Shown here: one piece after another, positions 22,171 to 30,866 of the stretch
Position numbering within the stretch: the stretch's first letter is position 1
Layout of the letters: each line of letters starts with the position of its first letter
The notes under the pieces: generated by a model
What the model was told of the DNA's origin: nothing
What the model saw: only the letters and a program-made list of their open reading frames with translations
The model's database searches: none
DNA from: Asterias amurensis
Lineage: Eukaryota; Echinodermata; Asteroidea; Forcipulatida; Asteriidae
DNA length: 64,000 nucleotides
Direction: 5' to 3'
NCBI RefSeq assembly: GCF_032118995.1
Contig: NC_092650.1
Coordinates: forward strand, 10,106,001-10,170,000
Made by a program: the position numbers and the translations under genes

Positions 22171-22699
22171 TATGTTTAAAGCAACTTAATTTACCAGGTA
22201 TAGACAGTGTGACACTGTTTCATTTGCGTTTTTTGCGCGTCGGTCGGTGTGTAATACGCGCTGTTAATAATAGCTATGCCAATTGTGTTCCACATAATTC
22301 AATTTGGCGTACATTAGCTTTTGCGCCCAACACACAAAGCTTTTCAAAATTTCAAAATCTTTTGTACTTGAAAAAGATCCTTTACTAATTTCGTTGTATG
22401 GATTAGACAAGTGATGATCACAGGTAACACAAAGAAGCTGAGTTTGTCTCATTTCTGTTACATCTTTGTAAAATAGTTCACCTGCTGGGTGATTTAGCTT
22501 GAACAAAACATCCATGCAGTAAGCATTGTGTTTACATCAATATTCTTCAATATGCCTAATTAAATGAACTGCATACTGTACAAAATCCGTTTACACACAA
22601 ATCACTTTACGTCAAGTTGGCTAGTTGTGCTATAATAGAAATGTGTTAAAACTCCAAACTCTGTTTTTACTTATTTGTTTTAAATTTTATTTACAGTAA
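22171..22699. other. Unassigned stretch
   Basis: AT-rich sequence between the foldback and the MITE. Two overlapping open frames (22164-22388 plus, 22264-22515 minus) have no recognisable domain or splice context. I see nothing else. Confidence 0.4.
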
Positions 22700-23250
22700 G
22701 GGACAATTTCAAAATTAAACAAGCGGTAACTCGGGGGCTTTTTAAGAATCACCCGAGGTAATACAGGGTATTTACAGCCTTGCATACGAACAATAGAGTC
22801 ATGAATATCCATCTGCACATGCTGGGTCAACTTGGGCATGGTTGGGTGACCGCGGATACAAAGAGCAATTTAACAAAAGGCAAGATTTTTGTGTGGGATT
22901 ACTTTAGCAAGGGATGATCGGATTAGTGACAGCTGCCTGGCTGCTCCAATAAATGGTCTGCTGATCCATTCAGGTACTCATCGGTTCTAAAGAAACCAAT
23001 GGACCACAAACTCCACTTATCTATTGTTGAACAGTATCAATTACGAATTAAATGAGCCTCTGCCAAACCAAAGGGCTGCCGGCAGCGATATCAGAGAAGT
23101 AAACTGGGCTCTCTGTGGCCCCAAGAGCGATGTTCATTGACCTGTAGATAATTAGCTCATTATGGTCCGACTTCCTTTTGCCTCGTAATACCCCGGGGGA
23201 AAATGAAGATTTACCCCGAGTTACCGATTGTTTAATTTTGAATTCGCCCC
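22700..23250. mobile_element. PIF/Harbinger-like MITE with TAA target duplication (551 bp)
   Basis: The left end, GGGACAATTTCAAAATTAAA then CAAGCGGTAACTCGGGG, is inverted at the right end (reverse complement GGGGCGAATTCAAAATTAAA then CAATCGGTAACTCGGGG). Inverted similarity continues inward to about 75 bp (CCCGAGGTAATAC against GGGGTATTACG). TAA lies directly outside both ends (22697-22699 and 23251-23253), matching the TWA target preference of PIF/Harbinger elements. No transposase is encoded, so it is non-autonomous. Confidence 0.85.
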
Positions 23251-23455
23251 TAATGCCGGTAAAAATCACAGTTACTTACTGGCAACTCAGCTGACAGTAA
23301 ATTACTGTAATTTTTAAGAGCAAAGTTTTACAGTTTACCCTTTCAAACATTTTAGGCAAAATTTGATAGTACACAAGGCCTTAGTTCTCTAAAAAACAAA
23401 GACAGTAAAATCATACACAACCTGGAACGTAAAAGAAAACTTAAATTGTGTTTAC

Positions 23456-23634
23456 CTAAATTTTCGAAGGACTGCAACTTGTGTGTCTACAAAAAAGCTT
23501 CTTGGCATCAAAAGGTTCTTTAAGGGCTCGAATCTCTTCAACAGTGTTTCCATCAGGCCTGCTGGGCTGCCTCCCTGCACATCTTGTCGCAAATCTTCTC
23601 GCACATCTTATAAATGTCTCATTCTCAATGATTG
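23456..23634 (-). pseudogene. Cassette exon A, copy 4 (best-preserved frame)
   Basis: Minus strand. The acceptor TTTACTTTACTTGCAG ends at 23635; a donor-like TTTAG/GTAAAC follows 23456. After two phase bases the frame is open for about 58 codons: IIENETFIRCARRFATR, CAGRQPSRPDGNTVEEIRAL, KEPFDAKKLFCRHTS. It then reaches a TAG that coincides with the proposed donor, so the true donor may lie earlier (CTTTTTT/GTAGAC) or the copy may be broken. It is rich in charged residues, with RCARRFATRC notable. No known family. Exons C and B are not seen downstream of it, so it is at least an isolated exon. The genomic segment duplicates 25.5-26.0 kb at an offset of about 2.1 kb. Confidence 0.4.
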
Positions 23635-23935
23635 CTGCAAGTAAAGTAAAGCAATGGGGTTTGAACAGAGAAAATTGTTCTGAGGTCGGCCGCTCTAGTA
23701 AACATTTCCTTGTTCAAACCTAAGTTGTTTAAGATCTACCATAAGTCAGTTTCCCTTCAGGTTTTCCTACTTGATAAGTAAAGTAAGGAGTACATGATGA
23801 AAAATCTTTGTTGCAATTTTGGGAATCAATGTGGTACATGGATTCCCTAAAGATTGTGCCATATTGTGCGCCTTTTAAGGCAAGACAAAAAGAACAAGGC
23901 TACCATAACTAATATTGGCAAACAACGCCTCTCAT
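23490..23935. repeat. Direct duplication with 25600-26015 (offset ~2.1 kb)
   Basis: The two blocks share CTTCTTGGCATCA.AAGG, GCTGGGCTGCCTCCCTGC, AACCTAAGTTGTTTAAGATC and ATGATGAAAAATCTTTGTTG followed by CAATTTTGGGAATCA, in the same order. Each contains one copy of exon A on the minus strand plus its upstream flank. Confidence 0.8.
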
Positions 23936-24155
23936 GATATTCATAGGCACATTCTTCAGGGGTTCTGACGAATGTATAGTCTCTATCTTCACCAACATAC
24001 ACACAAAAGGAGATTCCATCATCTCCAAATAACGCCTCTCATGATATCTTTGATATTATGTTTTCTGTGGCGATTGCATTGTCCATTTAACAACATCATG
24101 TAAATTATGCATAAACAACAAAAATGACCCATTCTCATTGATACAATGCACTGAC

Positions 24156-24270
24156 CTGATTCCAATCTTCTTCTTGCAAGCTTAAGTGCAGAACCGACCA
24201 TGACACAAATAATGATGATGCTTGATTTCCCATCAAACTTGAAGATATATCTCACTCTGTTTAACCATAT
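24156..24270 (-). pseudogene. Cassette exon B, copy on minus strand (diverged)
   Basis: The acceptor TTTTATTTGCAG ends at 24271 and the donor AATCAG/GTCAGT follows 24156, as in 3340-3462. One frame retains FDGKSSIIIICVMVGSALKL and ARRRLES, aligned with FDEKSSSTLVV...GSALKLARRRMES of copy 1. It is 8 bases shorter, so the N-terminal half is frameshifted. With exon C at 24.9 kb and exon A at 25.7 kb it forms a complete A-C-B set on the minus strand, at spacing similar to copy 1. Confidence 0.5.
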
Positions 24271-24813
24271 CTGCAAATAAAATATTTGAACATCAACTTA
24301 ACTGACCTGGATTTTTAAAAAATGTCTGTGATGAGCAAGGATAACAGCCACCAGAACAGATTTACAACAGTATGAACTGTTAATACGCTCTTCCATGTAG
24401 AAGGGTGGAATTTTTTATTATTCTTTTTTTTGCTGACAGGAGTGTGGCTTTTGTTCTATTAAGATCAAACCCCTCTGTTTTTCAAAAAGATTTTCATTTA
24501 TTATGTGGTTTGGTAATTGCACATGTGCCATTGATTTCTCATACCCCCTACTTGTATATCATCTTGAAGCTACCTCAGTCTACATTTACACATACAAAAC
24601 GCAAAGGGTCCAAATCAAAGGCTATCTATAATATGTAACTGTTGTTCGTATTATTTGTGGAGTAAAATATATTGTTCTCTAAAAAAGAAGGAAAAAACAC
24701 AATTTATATCGACTATATATCGATATGGATCATTCTTCAGTCCTGTTATAAATGTATTTTTTTATACATGGACCATTGGTCATTGTTGTCATGATAATTC
24801 AAATCAGTATTAC

Positions 24814-24922
24814 CTGAACATCCCTCATCGCCAAACAAAATCTGAGCAGAACCTAAACATTTGAAGAGGTTTTCCATCTTCTCATTCAACTATGAGCTTT
24901 TCAGGTCATGTCTCTTGTAGAC
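24814..24922 (-). pseudogene. Cassette exon C, copy on minus strand (stop inside)
   Basis: The acceptor GTTTTCTTTGCAG ends at 24923 and the donor TTCAG/GTAATA follows 24814. It reads VYKRHDLKSS, then TAG, then LNEKMENLFKCLGSAQIL and ends GDEGCS, aligning with VCKRH...KNLFSCSYSAKML of copy 1. It is 109 bases long, three codons fewer than copy 1. The intron start (GTAATACTG, then AATTATCATGACAACAA) is conserved too. Confidence 0.5.
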
Positions 24923-25547
24923 CTGCAAAGAAAACACCAACATTCAGAATTTAGAAAATTACACAAACCAGTTTCAACATCGATAGAAATATGTTATGAA
25001 ATTCAGATTGGCTTTAATACCTTTCTCATTATGCACTACGTGTGAAATCAAAGACTGTGAGATGACATGCACTGTTACATACACTTCTTCTCTACATCCA
25101 AGAGTACAAATGGGCACATAATACATGAGGTTTTGGTATTGACGTTCCCCTTGCACAAAACATTGAGGCAGCTTACATTGCGGCTTCAAGTTGTCAACAA
25201 TGGAAAGCAAAAAGGACTGAAATCAATGCTGCTAAAAAATTTAAGCCTAGCACGCCAGCTATCCATTATAGGATGTTTCAAACTCAAAGTTCCAGGGGTT
25301 AAGATCAAGAATTAGGTATTCTGGGAAATAGTTGCACAGTGAAAATATACACCACTGGGAACGACTTCTTCCATGAAGGCAATAAGCTTTTTCCATAATG
25401 CTGATTAAATTCATGCATATCTAAAGACACCAATGACTTGCCAAACTTGTGTAGAAGGCAGCCGCACAAAGTTGGCTTCAATGTGCCACAACTAGGTCAT
25501 TTTAATGAAAACTGTTCAACTTAATTAAATCTAGAAGAGAAAAAAAA

Positions 25548-25728
25548 CTTGAGTGTACATTGCCATGTGTGTCTTGCGTGATGATTGAAAGGGTTTCACT
25601 ACAGAAAAGCTTCTTGGCATCAGAAGGCACTTGAACATCCTGTGCACTAGGCCTTGCTGGGCTGCCTCCCTGCCCATCTTTTCGCAAATCTTCTCGCACA
25701 TCTTTGATTGTTTAACTGTCCACGATTC
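25548..25728 (-). pseudogene. Cassette exon A, copy 3
   Basis: The acceptor GCTTTATTTTACTTACAG ends at 25729. In the phase of copy 4 the frame has one early stop, then reads TIKDVREDLRKDGQGGSPA, RPSAQDVQVPSDAKKLF, CSETLSIITQDTHGN. Another frame is open throughout, starting ESWTVKQSKMCEKICEKMG. The end is a weak donor (CTCAAG followed by T-rich DNA). Which frame is original is unclear; frames may have shifted between copies. Upstream intron similarity to copy 1 supports common origin. Confidence 0.4.
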
Positions 25729-25885
25729 CTGTAAGTAAAATAAAGCAATGGGGCTTGAACAAAGAAAAATGTACTGAAGCGGGCCGCTCCAGTAAACTTT
25801 TCCTTGTTCAAACCTAAGTTGTTTAAGATCTACCAAGTCAGTTTCCCTTCAGGTTTTCTTTCTTGATAAGTAAAATAAAGAGTAC

Positions 25886-26116
25886 ATGATGAAAAATCTT
25901 TGTTGCAATTTTGGGAATCAATGTGGTACCATGGATACCTCAAAGATTGTGCAGTATCGTGCGTCTTTTTTAGGCAAGACAAAAAAGAACAAGGCTACCG
26001 TAACTGATATTGACATGGAGTTTTACCCACAAAATGGTACATTAGGTAATCAGTGGCATTGTGGCATTGATGCAATGGCAGAAAACATAAACAAAATTAT
26101 CATGAGAGTCGAATGA
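25886..26116 (+). other. 76-codon open frame, unknown
   Basis: An ATG-initiated frame of 76 codons; the second half (MDTSKIVQYRASFLGKTKKN, then ATVTDIDMEFYPQNGT) has a coding-like composition. The duplicate at about 23806 shares the start but is cut by a stop after about 17 codons. It lies on the strand opposite to the cassette exons. I do not recognise it, and a chance frame is quite possible. Confidence 0.2.
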
Positions 26117-26164
26117 GACTTATTGCATTTAAGGAACTTGCAAGTTATGCTATACAGAGTGCTC

Positions 26165-26400
26165 CTGTCTGAAGCGTCATATTGATGAGTAAATTTAAAA
26201 TAAAAAACAATTTCCGCAAAGTGAGCATTTTATGAAGTTTTGGTTGGTAGTCGATATCATGCAGAGTGTGTCATTGGTTTTTCACAATTTTATCTTGACC
26301 CAGATGGCAGATTGATCTCAAACTAGCAGATTTGATAATGATTTTTATGATGGTATGAGACAAACCACTGTACTGCACAGGTCATTGGTTTGTAAATTTT
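26165..26400 (+). repeat. Diverged repeat, copy 2 (partner at 6013-6245)
   Basis: It shares CTGTCTGAAG.GTCATATT, GTGTGTCATTGGT, TTGACCCAGATGGCAGAT and the following TCTCAAA with the 6.0 kb segment. See that entry for interpretation. Confidence 0.45.
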
Positions 26401-27640
26401 TCTTTGTTACACCCCAAAAATGTAAACATTACTGCGACAAACGCTCTTCTATCGAACAGTTAAACAAATCCCTAATCTTTTTCGCTTTTAACTTTTAAAT
26501 TTTTAACTACTATAGTTTTACAGAATATTTGGAATCCTTTTGTAGTTTGTATTTTTTTTAATGGTTTAACTAAGGTAACACCTGGACTTGCCTATTTTAT
26601 ATAATTTTATTGTGGGTTTTAATTCAGAAATTTACTTTCAGTTTTGTTTTCTTATAGCTTTTATATTTAGCTGTTAAGCGATTTGGGGAATGTTTTGTTA
26701 TTATTGTTATTGTTATAAATCCACAACTAATAGGGTTTACATCCACGCTATGCATTTGATCCATCAACAATTTAGCCTATATTAATTGTGGATGACAGAT
26801 CCAAAAAGAAACTCTAGCGTAAGTCGCTGTATTGTTTCAAGATGAGCATTTTTTGTGTAGTAAAGTAAAGACAGCATCTCCTACACCTTGTTTTGCTCTA
26901 TAAGCAAACTGATGGATCGATCTGTGGTTTGTGACAAATACATACATTTAATAATCTGCTCAAAACACTTCATAGCAATAACAAAGGGCCATGGTCAATA
27001 ATTGTTCATAGCAACTTGTTTGGGCATTTTGGATATCAGAGTTGACCATATAAGATACAAATACCTTCAGACCAATATCCAAAGACCATTGATACAGGCA
27101 GTGAAAAACTGGGGCAAGTGTTAGAAGTGTACACCTTTTTTGGGATGATCATGGCTTTGCAGAAATTGATGTATGACAAAATCATCTCTGTAGCCTCATC
27201 AGTGTGGCAGATGTTTTAAAGACCTCTCAATCCCTACAGGCCTACTACAAGCATGCCATTAGAGTAGCCATTAGTTCTTACAAGTGTTTAAGATGGTTTT
27301 AATCATTGAACATACTTGGGTAGCAGTTGAAGGTGGTGTATACCTAGCCCTTCATCTTCAGGGACGGCCCCTTTTATTTAAAAAATGGGGCCAGCTCCCT
27401 GAACTTCTTCCATCCACTCCTCATGCCGGATGTCAATGCTGCATCTGAATAGCTCACTCGGCACCCATCATGTCATCAAAAACAAACACTAGGCACAAAG
27501 ATCGAAAATGAAGAGAAAACAAACAATCATCATGGGTTGACCAAAGATCCGAGGGCAGGATGATGCAGAGGGCTAAGATGCAGTATGTGGGTTTTTGATT
27601 TTCTGATGGCTTAGGGACTGAATAAAAAAACAAAAACTGG
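26401..27640. other. Unassigned stretch
   Basis: No gene, RNA or mobile element is supported. A weak inverted pair, CCACAACTAATA (about 26723) and TATTAATTGTGG (about 26795), encloses ~60 bp. Otherwise AT-rich unique-looking sequence. Confidence 0.4.
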
Positions 27641-27645
27641 TTGGT

Positions 27646-27745
27646 GATTTTGCATTCAATGTCTGGTATGGGGTTTCACGGTAGGTATCCGCAAGTGTCA
27701 GTCGGTGCTTGTAAGTGTTGTAAGTGAGTTAGGGTTAGAGTAACG
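27646..27745 (+). repeat. Dispersed motif plus telomere-like string, copy 3
   Basis: GATTTTGCATTCAATGTCTG followed by GTATGGGGTTTCACGGTAGGTATC matches the motif at 4.3 and 7.7 kb. GAGTTAGGGTTAGAGT follows within 80 bp. This is the third association of the motif with TTAGGG-like DNA in the window. Confidence 0.45.
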
Positions 27746-27971
27746 TTTAGAGTAATAATCCTTTAGCATTCAGAATTATTTGGGTTGGGAGTAATTCAAC
27801 CTTGAAAACCCCCGAAATATTGATGAAAATCAGACTCTGTTTTTTCGAACTTCGATAACAATTCTACTGGATAAAACATGGGCCCCATACACATAGCCGA
27901 GTGGCTACAATCGTCATAGCTTGGCTCTCTACGCGCGCCGTGTAATACACACTCAAGTTACTGAAAACAAT

Positions 27972-28143
27972 ATTTACGACTAGTCGCGATTTAGTCACGA
28001 CTAGTCGCAGAATTATTCACGACGTCGTAAAAAATATTCGCGACTAGTCGCGAAAATATTCGCGACTTGTCGTGAGTAAATATACGACGTCGCGAAAATA
28101 TTCGCGACTTGTCGTGAATAAATATACGACGCCGCGAAAGAAT
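27972..28143. repeat. CpG-rich palindromic minisatellite
   Basis: About three degenerate ~50-60 bp units are built from CGCGACTAGTCGCG (perfect palindrome), ATATACGACGTCGCGAAAAT and ATTCGCGACTTGTCGTGA. The sequence is strikingly rich in CGCG, GACTAGTC and ACGTCG palindromes in an otherwise AT-rich region. No open frame. Confidence 0.8.
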
Positions 28144-28230
28144 TTCACAAAATATTTGGAGAGAATTGTTTTAATTTAATTTAATTTAATTGAAATGATT
28201 TGATGTTTTTCACTTGTAAAGACAGTAAAC

Positions 28231-28565
28231 TTAAAGACACTGGACACTATTGGTAACTGTCAAAGACGAGTCTTCACAGCTGGTGTATCTCAACATTATG
28301 CATAAAATAATTACAAACTTGTGAAAATTTGACCTCAATTGGTCATCGAAGTTGTGAAAAGAAAATGAAATTAATGAAAGAAAAAACACCCTTGTCCTAT
28401 GAAGTTGTGTGCGTTTATGGTTGATTTCGAGACCTAAAGTTCTAAACCTCGAGGTATCACAATTAATTTCGTGGAAAATTACTTCTTTCTCGAAAACTAC
28501 ACGTTACTTAATTCAGAGCTCCGTTTCTCACAATGGTATACTAACAACAGCTCTCCATTACAATC
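28231..28565 (-). mobile_element. MITE in reverse orientation, truncated at the foldback
   Basis: TTAAAGACACTGGACACTATTGG begins the element. The interior appears as reverse complement of the other copies (CAATTGGTCATCGAAGTTGTG, GAAAATTACTTCTTTCTCGA) and ends in CTCTCCATTAC at about 28564, where the ~190 bp repeats begin. The missing right end suggests that the foldback structure was inserted into the MITE. Confidence 0.75.
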
Positions 28566-29280
28566 CAAACTCACAAAATTTTCTTTGAATCTACACATTT
28601 TGGTTGTTTAGCCAGTCTCAACTGATAAAATGTCTTCAGTAGCCCGTTCTGTATTATTATTTGGAACCATAAAATCATTGGAAATTTGTTGACCCCAAGT
28701 CTGAAAAATTTTGACCATACCGACATAGTTCTATTATTTTTTATTTCGGACCAAAAATCCAAACTCACAAAATTCTATTTAAATCTAAAAGTTTTGGTTT
28801 TATACCCAGACTCCACATGTAAAATATCTTCAGTAGTCCGTGCTGAATCATTTGGAACCATAAAATCATCGGAAAAAATTTCACCCTAAATCTGAAAATT
28901 TTGACCATACCGGCATGGTTCGATTTTTTTCATTTCGGACCTAAAATCCAAACTCACAAAATTCTCTTGAAGTCTAATAATTTTGGTTGTTTAGCCAGTC
29001 TCAACTGATAAAATGTCTTCAGTTGTCCGTGCTGTATCATTTGGAACCATAAAATTATCGAAAAAATTTCACCCTAAATCTGAAAATTTTGACCGTACCG
29101 GCATGGTTCGATTTTTTCATTTCGGACCTAAAATCCAAACTCACAAAATTCTCTTGAAGTCTAACAATTTTGGTTGTTTAGTCAGTCTCAACTGATAAAA
29201 TGTCTTCAGTAGTCCGTTCTGTATCATTGGGAACCATAAAATCATGTGAACATTTTTCACCCTAAATCTGAAAAATTTGC
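28566..29280 (+). repeat. Foldback left arm: ~190-bp tandem repeats, forward
   Basis: Unit starts (AAACTCACAAAATTCT) fall at 28567, 28761, 28950 and 29137, i.e. periods of 194, 189 and 187. Each unit contains CAACTGATAAAATGTCTTCA, GTAGTCCGTTCTGTATCATT, GGAACCATAAAATCAT and GACCATACCGGCATGGT. The same unit occurs inverted from 30.87 to 32.9 kb. Open frames here (e.g. 29013-29195) are by-products. Confidence 0.9.
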
Positions 29281-30866
29281 CGAACGAGAACTTTTTGAAG
29301 TTGAGTTTCTAGTCAAAAATCTGAAAAATGTGCCGAGCCGGTGTCGCATGCAATTGTGTCCTCTATGCAATATTATCCAGCAGACATTATCGCATATGCG
29401 ATTATGCGATAATGTTCGCCAGACACTTTTGCATAAGCAATTGTGTCCGCCCGGACGCTGCTGCACAATGCAATTGTGTCCGCTCGGACACTGCTGCATA
29501 ATGCAATTGTGTCTGTCCGGACACATTTGCGGACACATTTGCATGTGCAGTTGTGCCCGCCCAGTGCAAAACCATCCATGCAGTAAATTAAACGCCCTTG
29601 GTCGACGGAACACGTTTGGCATTTTTTTACAAGCAAAAGTGTGTGTCATGAATGAAATGGGAAATGTTCGGCTGTTGGTATTCGGTGCAATCATAAAATA
29701 CGTGAATATTCATGCTGCATACGTAAGTTCAGTACATGCACGTGCTCGCTTACAGGTTTTTTGCATAGCCCCGGTTTGCATATGCAAAATTGTCTGGAGC
29801 GGAAAGTTTTGCATGGCGGACACAATTGCATCTGCTATCAAGGGCAAATTTTCAGTTTTGAGATCAAGCAATTTTCGGTGATTTTACGGTTTCAAATGAT
29901 AGAGTACACATAGTGCATATGCAAACTTTCCAGGGCTAGCTACGCAAAAACGTCCAGCGGACATGTACATGACTGTACATGTATGTGCGCCCATAAGCGA
30001 GCTTGCATGCACTGAACCTACGTATTATGAATATTCACGTATTTTATGATTGCAGCGAATATCCAACATTTCCCATGTCATTCATGACAGCATGCACTTA
30101 TGCTTGTAAAATAATGGCGAACGTGTTCCGTTGACCAAGGGCATTTAAGCTTACTGCATGGAAGGTTTAAAACGGGGTGGACACACCTGCATATGCAAAT
30201 GTGTCAGGGCAGACACAATTGCATAATGCAGCAGCGTCCGGGCGGACAAGATTGCATATGCAAAACCCTCTGGATATTGCATAAAGGACATAATTGCATG
30301 CGACACAGGCTTGGCACATTTTTCAGATTTTTGACTAAAAACTCAATTTCACAATATTCTCATTATATTTCAAACTCTGGTTGATTTACTATTAGTCAGC
30401 ACTGATGAAATGTCTTTTAGTAGTGCACTCTGTATCATTTGAAACCATAAAATCACCAAAAATTGTTTGATCACAAATCTGAAAATTTGCCCATGCCGGT
30501 AGCAGATGCGATTGTGTCCGCCATACAAAACTTTATGCTCTGGACACTTTTGCATATGCAAACTGTCGGGCTCTATGCGAAGGGGTACATGACTGTACAT
30601 GTACGTGCACCTGTAAGCGAGCTCACTGAACCTATGCAGCATGAATATTCACGTGTTTTATGATTGCAGCGAATATCCGACAGCCGAACATTTCCCATGT
30701 TATTCTTGACATGCACTTATGCTTGTAAAATAACGGTGAACGTGCTCCGTTGACCAAAGGCGTTTTAATTTACTACATGGACGGTTTTAAACGGGTCAGA
30801 CACAACTGCAAATGCAATGTGCACTTATGCTTTTAAAATAATGGCGAACGAGGGCGTTTAATTCCG
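29281..30866. repeat. Foldback core: three copies of a TTGCAT/ATGCAA-rich module
   Basis: The module at about 29320-29830 (GCAATTGTGTCCGC...CCCTTGGTCGACGGAACACG...ACGTGAATATTCATG...GCTCGCTTA) is inverted at about 29900-30320 (TAAGCGAGC...TGAATATTCACGTATT...CCGTTGACCAAGGGC...GCATGCGACAC) and again in that orientation at about 30520-30850. Single ~190-bp units separate them at about 29830-29900 and 30400-30490. Open frames across it (29246-29881, 29257-29694) exist on both strands with repeated CGHNCI-like peptides and are by-products of the repeats. Confidence 0.85.

Noticed and set aside
29246..29881. 211-codon frame with Cys/His-rich repeats (CGHNCI-like) as a zinc-finger-like protein
   Set aside because: Similar Cys/His patterns appear on both strands and in several frames because the DNA repeats TTGCAT/CAATTGTGTCC; the frame is a by-product of palindromic repeats.
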